From NCBI RefSeq assembly GCF_003837865.1, contig NZ_RQIS01000018.1, positions 29,286 through 93,285 of the forward strand: a stretch of DNA of 64,000 nt, written 5' to 3'. Under the pieces are notes generated by a model. That model saw nothing but the letters and a program-made list of their open reading frames with translations, did no database searches and was not told the DNA's origin. The translations under genes and the position numbers were made by a program. Below are positions 61,047-64,000 of this stretch, piece after piece; positions within the stretch are counted from its first letter, which is position 1, and each line of letters opens with the position of its first letter. This stretch comes from Paraburkholderia dinghuensis. Lineage in GTDB: Bacteria > Pseudomonadota > Gammaproteobacteria > Burkholderiales > Burkholderiaceae.

Positions 61047-61799
61047 TTATCGACTCAGGCCGGCCTGGGCCCGTTGCAGCCATTCGCTGTTGTGTTCGCG
61101 GGCGTGGCGCGGCCAATGCTTCGCGTCGTGCACGATTTCCGCGTAAAGTTCGCGCGCACGCCGACGGTCGGCATCGTCAGGCTGCGCCATGAGCCAATCG
61201 GCGAACAGGCAACGGGGCGCAGCGTCGCTTGCGCTGGCAAGTGCCGTCTCGAATGCGGCGCGTGTGCCGGGTGCGCTCATCGTGGCCAGAGCCCGCGCGT
61301 ACAGCAAGGCGGGCACGGGTTGCCGGCGGGCGATGGGATGGGCGGCGAACAGTTTCTCCAGCGTGACCTGGGCGGCGGAAGCGTCGCCGGTGGCGAACTG
61401 CGCACGCGCGAGCCCCTCGAGCAGGGCTGGATCGGTTGAGAACGGGCCAACGGCCGCGGCCTGGTAATGCTCCAGGGCTTCGGCAGCTTTTCCGGCATCG
61501 AGCAGCGCTGCGCCGAGCCGCATGCGATGCGCGACGGTCGGCGCGCGATCGAAATCGTTGCGAGCCTCGCGAACGGCCCGGTTAGGATCGACGATCTGCG
61601 AGATGGCCCTCGTCGCGCTCCTTGCACCACGCGACTCACGCAACGACGGCAAGTAAATGGCGAAGAAGTAGACCAGACTGCCAAGGCCCGGGAAAAGAAA
61701 CAGGATCAACATCCAGTACATGTTCTGGCGGGTGCGGATGGCATGCACCGCAAAGAACAGGGCGATGATGACGTAAAGGCTGATTCCGAAAAAACGCAT
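61047..61799 (-). CDS. Membrane-anchored TPR-like protein
   Basis: The 250-residue protein has a hydrophobic N-terminal pair of segments (about 5-22 and 28-50). Helical tetratricopeptide-like repeats follow from about 85 (MRLGAALLDAGKAAEALEHYQAA, then ALLEGLARAQFATGDASAAQVTLEKLF). The repeats probably form a protein-binding scaffold on the cytoplasmic or periplasmic side of the inner membrane. I do not recognise a specific orthologue. It is divergent from the YciI/sigma-factor operon. Confidence 0.8.
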   Translation of the reverse strand: MRFFGISLYVIIALFFAVHAIRTRQNMYWMLILFLFPGLGSLVYFFAIYLPSLRESRGARSATRAISQIVDPNRAVREARNDFDRAPTVAHRMRLGAALLDAGKAAEALEHYQAAAVGPFSTDPALLEGLARAQFATGDASAAQVTLEKLFAAHPIARRQPVPALLYARALATMSAPGTRAAFETALASASDAAPRCLFADWLMAQPDDADRRRARELYAEIVHDAKHWPRHAREHNSEWLQRAQAGLSR

Positions 61800-62172
61800 C
61801 GACGAAAAGGTCAGTTGTGCTGCGTTGCCGGCGGCACGTCAGCGAAATGGCAAAACGCTATTGTGACAGAAGCGCAATTGGCTCACCGGCCGACCGGTGC
61901 TTAAGTTTGATTCCGGGCGATGGCTACCTGCGGGAATCAGGGTTTGATGCGGTCCGCAATGCTGCGGTGCAAGCGAGAGTCACACACCGGGTCATGGCAG
62001 GCTCGCCGAAAGTTGCCGTTTGCAGGGTCGTCAACGAAAGCGAATGAATCAGGCGAGCGCGTCATCCACGATTTTTTTCGACGCCGCCTGTCCGTCAACA
62101 TGCGGCCCGACCGTCATTGTGATGGGCGGCCCGATGTCATTCACCCGCCTCAATCCCATGATGGAGGATCAA
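61800..62172. other. Control region between the TPR gene and the YciI operon
   Basis: This 373-base gap has no supportable gene. A small CACCGG-CCGA-CCGGTG hairpin lies at 61884-61899. A GGAGG ribosome-binding site for the YciI gene lies at the right end, near 62163. Confidence 0.5.
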
Positions 62173-62544
62173 ATGCAATATCTCTTGATGATCTATTCGG
62201 AAGAAGACCGCTGGAACCAGATGACCGACAGCGAGCGGCAGCAAGGCGTTGCCGCGTACCACGCGTACACCGAATCGTTGCAAAAGGCGGAAGCGCTCGT
62301 GGGCGCCAACCGGCTGCAGCACTCGAGCACGGCCACCACGGTGCGGCTCGTCGACGGCAAGCCGCAAGTGCTCGACGGACCGTTTTCCGATTCGAAAGAG
62401 CAGCTCGCCGGGTACTACCTGATCGACGTGCCCAACCTGGACGCGGCGATTACGTGGGCGTCGCGTTGTCCGGGTGCTGGGCACGGAAGCATGGAAGTGC
62501 GCCCCGTCTGGACGGCGCCCTACGAAGCGCGATCTGCGGGATGA
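62173..62544 (+). CDS. YciI-family (YCII-related) protein
   Basis: The 123-residue protein is a ferredoxin-like fold of the YCII family (PF03795): MQYLLMIYSEEDRWNQMT at the start and VDGKPQVLDGPFSDSKEQLAGYYLIDVPNLDAAITWASRCPGAGHGSMEVRPV. Such proteins are routinely encoded with ECF42-type sigma factors. The stop overlaps the sigma factor start (ATGA), so translation is coupled. Confidence 0.95.
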   Translation: MQYLLMIYSEEDRWNQMTDSERQQGVAAYHAYTESLQKAEALVGANRLQHSSTATTVRLVDGKPQVLDGPFSDSKEQLAGYYLIDVPNLDAAITWASRCPGAGHGSMEVRPVWTAPYEARSAG

Positions 62545-63809
62545 GTCAGTCCGGCGGCGGCCGTGATGTCGACGATGCAGCGCAGTCGATTGCGGAGGCG
62601 GTCGCCCGCCGCAGTTACGGCAAGCTCGTCGCGCTGCTGGCCATGCGCACGCGCGATGTCGCCGCGGCCGAGGACGCGCTGGCCGACGCGTTCGCGGTCG
62701 CGCTTGCGGACTGGCCAGCGCGCGGCTGCCCCGCGAATCCCGAAGCGTGGCTAATGACGGTAGCGCGCCGCCGGGCGATCGACGGCGCGCGTCATCGCCA
62801 TATCGGCGACGAAGTGGCGAACCAGCTCGCGATCCTCGCCGATGAGATCGACGAGCGTGAAAGCGGCGTTTTGCCTGACCGGCGGCTTGCGCTGCTGTTC
62901 GCGTGCGCGCACCCGGCGCTCGACGTCGCGATTCGCACACCGCTGATGCTGCAGGTGGTGCTGGGGCTTGAAACGAAGACGATCGCGTCCGCGTTCCTGA
63001 TGTCGCCCGCCGCGATGAGCAAGCGCCTCGTGCGGGCGAAGAACAAGATTCGCGAAGCGGGCATTCCGTTCAGCGTGCCCGAACGCGACGAGTTGCCCGG
63101 CCGGCTCGCTGCGGTGCTGGAAGCGGTCTATGCGGCGTATGCGGAAGGGTGGGCCGACCCGGTCGGCAGCGATACCGTACGGCGTGATCTTGCTGGCGAG
63201 GCGCTATTTCTTGCACAACTTCTCGTCGAATTGCTGCCCGATGAGCCGGAGCCGCAGGGTCTCTTCGCACTCATGCTGTACGCGCAGGCGCGGCGCGATG
63301 CTCGACGCGATGCGGCTGGTGATTACGTTCCGCTGTCGGCCCAGGACCCGGGCACATGGAACGCGCCGATGATCGACGCAGCCGACGCACTATTGCGGCG
63401 TGCGAACGCATTCAACGCAATTGGGCGCTTTCAGCTCGAGGCTGCACTGCAGTCGGCGCACGTGCACCGTTGCCGGACGCGTCGCCCGAACTGGGACGAG
63501 GTCGTGCAGCTCTATGATGCGTTGCTCGCGATTGCGGCGTCGCCCGTGGTCGCGGTGAATCGCGCCGTCGCGCTCGCGGAACGCGATGGCCCGCAGGCGG
63601 CGCTCGACGCGCTGGAGCCGTATGCCGACGATTCGCGGCTGGCCGATTACCAGCCGTACTGGGCCGCGCGCGCCGATCTGCTCGCGCGAGCCGGTGAGAC
63701 GGCCGAAGCGCTCGGCGCGTACGATCTCGCGATTGGCCTCGAGCGCGATCCGGCCGTGCGTCGGTTTTTGCAGCGCAAGCGCATGGAGCTGCAATCACGA
63801 GGTCAATGA
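62541..63809 (+). CDS. ECF42-group RNA polymerase sigma factor
   Basis: This is a 422-residue ECF sigma factor. The N-terminal part (about 10-180) holds sigma regions 2 and 4 (RDVAAAEDALADAFAVALADWPARGCPANPEAWLMTVARRRAIDGARHR, then KTIASAFLMSPAAMSKRLVRAKNKI). A long C-terminal TPR-like domain follows (about 200-415). ECF42 factors lack an anti-sigma factor and are probably controlled by this C-terminal extension and by the co-encoded YCII-type protein. The ATG overlaps the YciI stop. Confidence 0.95.
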   Translation: MSQSGGGRDVDDAAQSIAEAVARRSYGKLVALLAMRTRDVAAAEDALADAFAVALADWPARGCPANPEAWLMTVARRRAIDGARHRHIGDEVANQLAILADEIDERESGVLPDRRLALLFACAHPALDVAIRTPLMLQVVLGLETKTIASAFLMSPAAMSKRLVRAKNKIREAGIPFSVPERDELPGRLAAVLEAVYAAYAEGWADPVGSDTVRRDLAGEALFLAQLLVELLPDEPEPQGLFALMLYAQARRDARRDAAGDYVPLSAQDPGTWNAPMIDAADALLRRANAFNAIGRFQLEAALQSAHVHRCRTRRPNWDEVVQLYDALLAIAASPVVAVNRAVALAERDGPQAALDALEPYADDSRLADYQPYWAARADLLARAGETAEALGAYDLAIGLERDPAVRRFLQRKRMELQSRGQ

Positions 63810-63829
63810 ATTAGATCGGGAGGTGTGCC

Positions 63830-64000
63830 ATGCAGGAGAAACAAATACGCGACGCACTGGACGCGCACTGGCGCGCGTCGGCGGCTGGCGATCTGAGCGC
63901 GGAACACGACATTTACGACGACGGAGCGATCTGCGAATATCCGCAATCAGGCGAACGAATCGTCGGAAGAATCAATTTGCAGGCGCTGCGAAGCCATCAT
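63830..64000 (+). CDS. SnoaL-like/NTF2-fold protein, 5' part (runs off window)
   Basis: The first 57 residues read MQEKQIRDALDAHWRASAAGDLSAEHDIYDDGAICEYPQSGERIVGR. This is the start of a SnoaL-like polyketide-cyclase or NTF2-like domain. GGGAGG precedes the ATG, and the gene follows the sigma factor by 20 bases, so it is probably the third gene of that operon. The 3' end is outside the window. Confidence 0.85.
   Translation, partial: MQEKQIRDALDAHWRASAAGDLSAEHDIYDDGAICEYPQSGERIVGRINLQALRSHH

Noticed and set aside
1..64000. CRISPR arrays, tRNA or rRNA genes
   Set aside because: No regularly spaced repeat-spacer array, tRNA cloverleaf with a GTTCGA-type T arm, or rRNA-like stretch was recognised.

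Overview
The window is GC-rich, densely coded DNA from a beta-proteobacterium, most likely Burkholderiales of the Burkholderia/Paraburkholderia/Caballeronia group. The case rests on gene content: a polyhydroxybutyrate (PHB) gene set beside phosphoketolase, alcohol dehydrogenase and universal stress genes, the hopanoid methylase HpnR, a SYLF lipoprotein, a ClpK/ClpG-like ATPase and a second-looking rpoN. I see no rRNA, tRNA, CRISPR array, prophage or complete insertion sequence.

Layout. 1-14.5 kb holds the 3' end of citrate synthase, a glycogen-debranching-like enzyme, type II asparaginase, a PAS chemoreceptor, an RpiR regulator with an aminotransferase/carboxymuconolactone-decarboxylase-like pair, and small membrane or housekeeping genes. 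14.5-26.3 kb holds the giant helicase Lhr, an aldo/keto reductase, a BON protein, an rpoN paralogue with an apparent sigma-54 promoter, a lone transposase-like domain, a phosphotransferase/kinase fusion and a DHH phosphoesterase. 26.4-36.7 kb is the energy and storage block: phosphoketolase, Zn-alcohol dehydrogenase, universal stress protein, then phasin-phaB-phaC. It resembles the low-oxygen-activated type of locus known from Burkholderia. 37-45.5 kb holds a uracil-DNA-glycosylase/DUF488 in-frame fusion, a patatin/GntP-permease pair that may serve hydroxybutyrate metabolism, hpnR behind a 10-bp-periodic repeat, an SDR and two lipoproteins.

45.8-54.2 kb looks like an aromatic or aryl-pyruvate catabolic island: a winged-helix regulator divergent from an LLM flavin monooxygenase and flavin reductase, then an indolepyruvate:ferredoxin-oxidoreductase-like alpha/beta pair, a thioesterase, a MarR regulator and a divergent cyclase/formamidase-like hydrolase. 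54.6-60.4 kb holds a CBS-BON protein behind an FNR/ANR-like box, SurE, an AI-2E-type exporter and a zinc-finger ClpK/ClpG-like ATPase. The end carries DUF190, a TPR membrane protein, and a YciI / ECF42 sigma factor / SnoaL-like operon that runs off the window.

Main leads: the oxygen-sensitive-type oxidoreductase island, the phased repeats before hpnR, the rpoN paralogue with its own -24/-12 element, the UDG-DUF488 fusion with an internal start, and several long perfect inverted repeats in otherwise empty DNA. All identifications come from reading the sequence; no database search was run.
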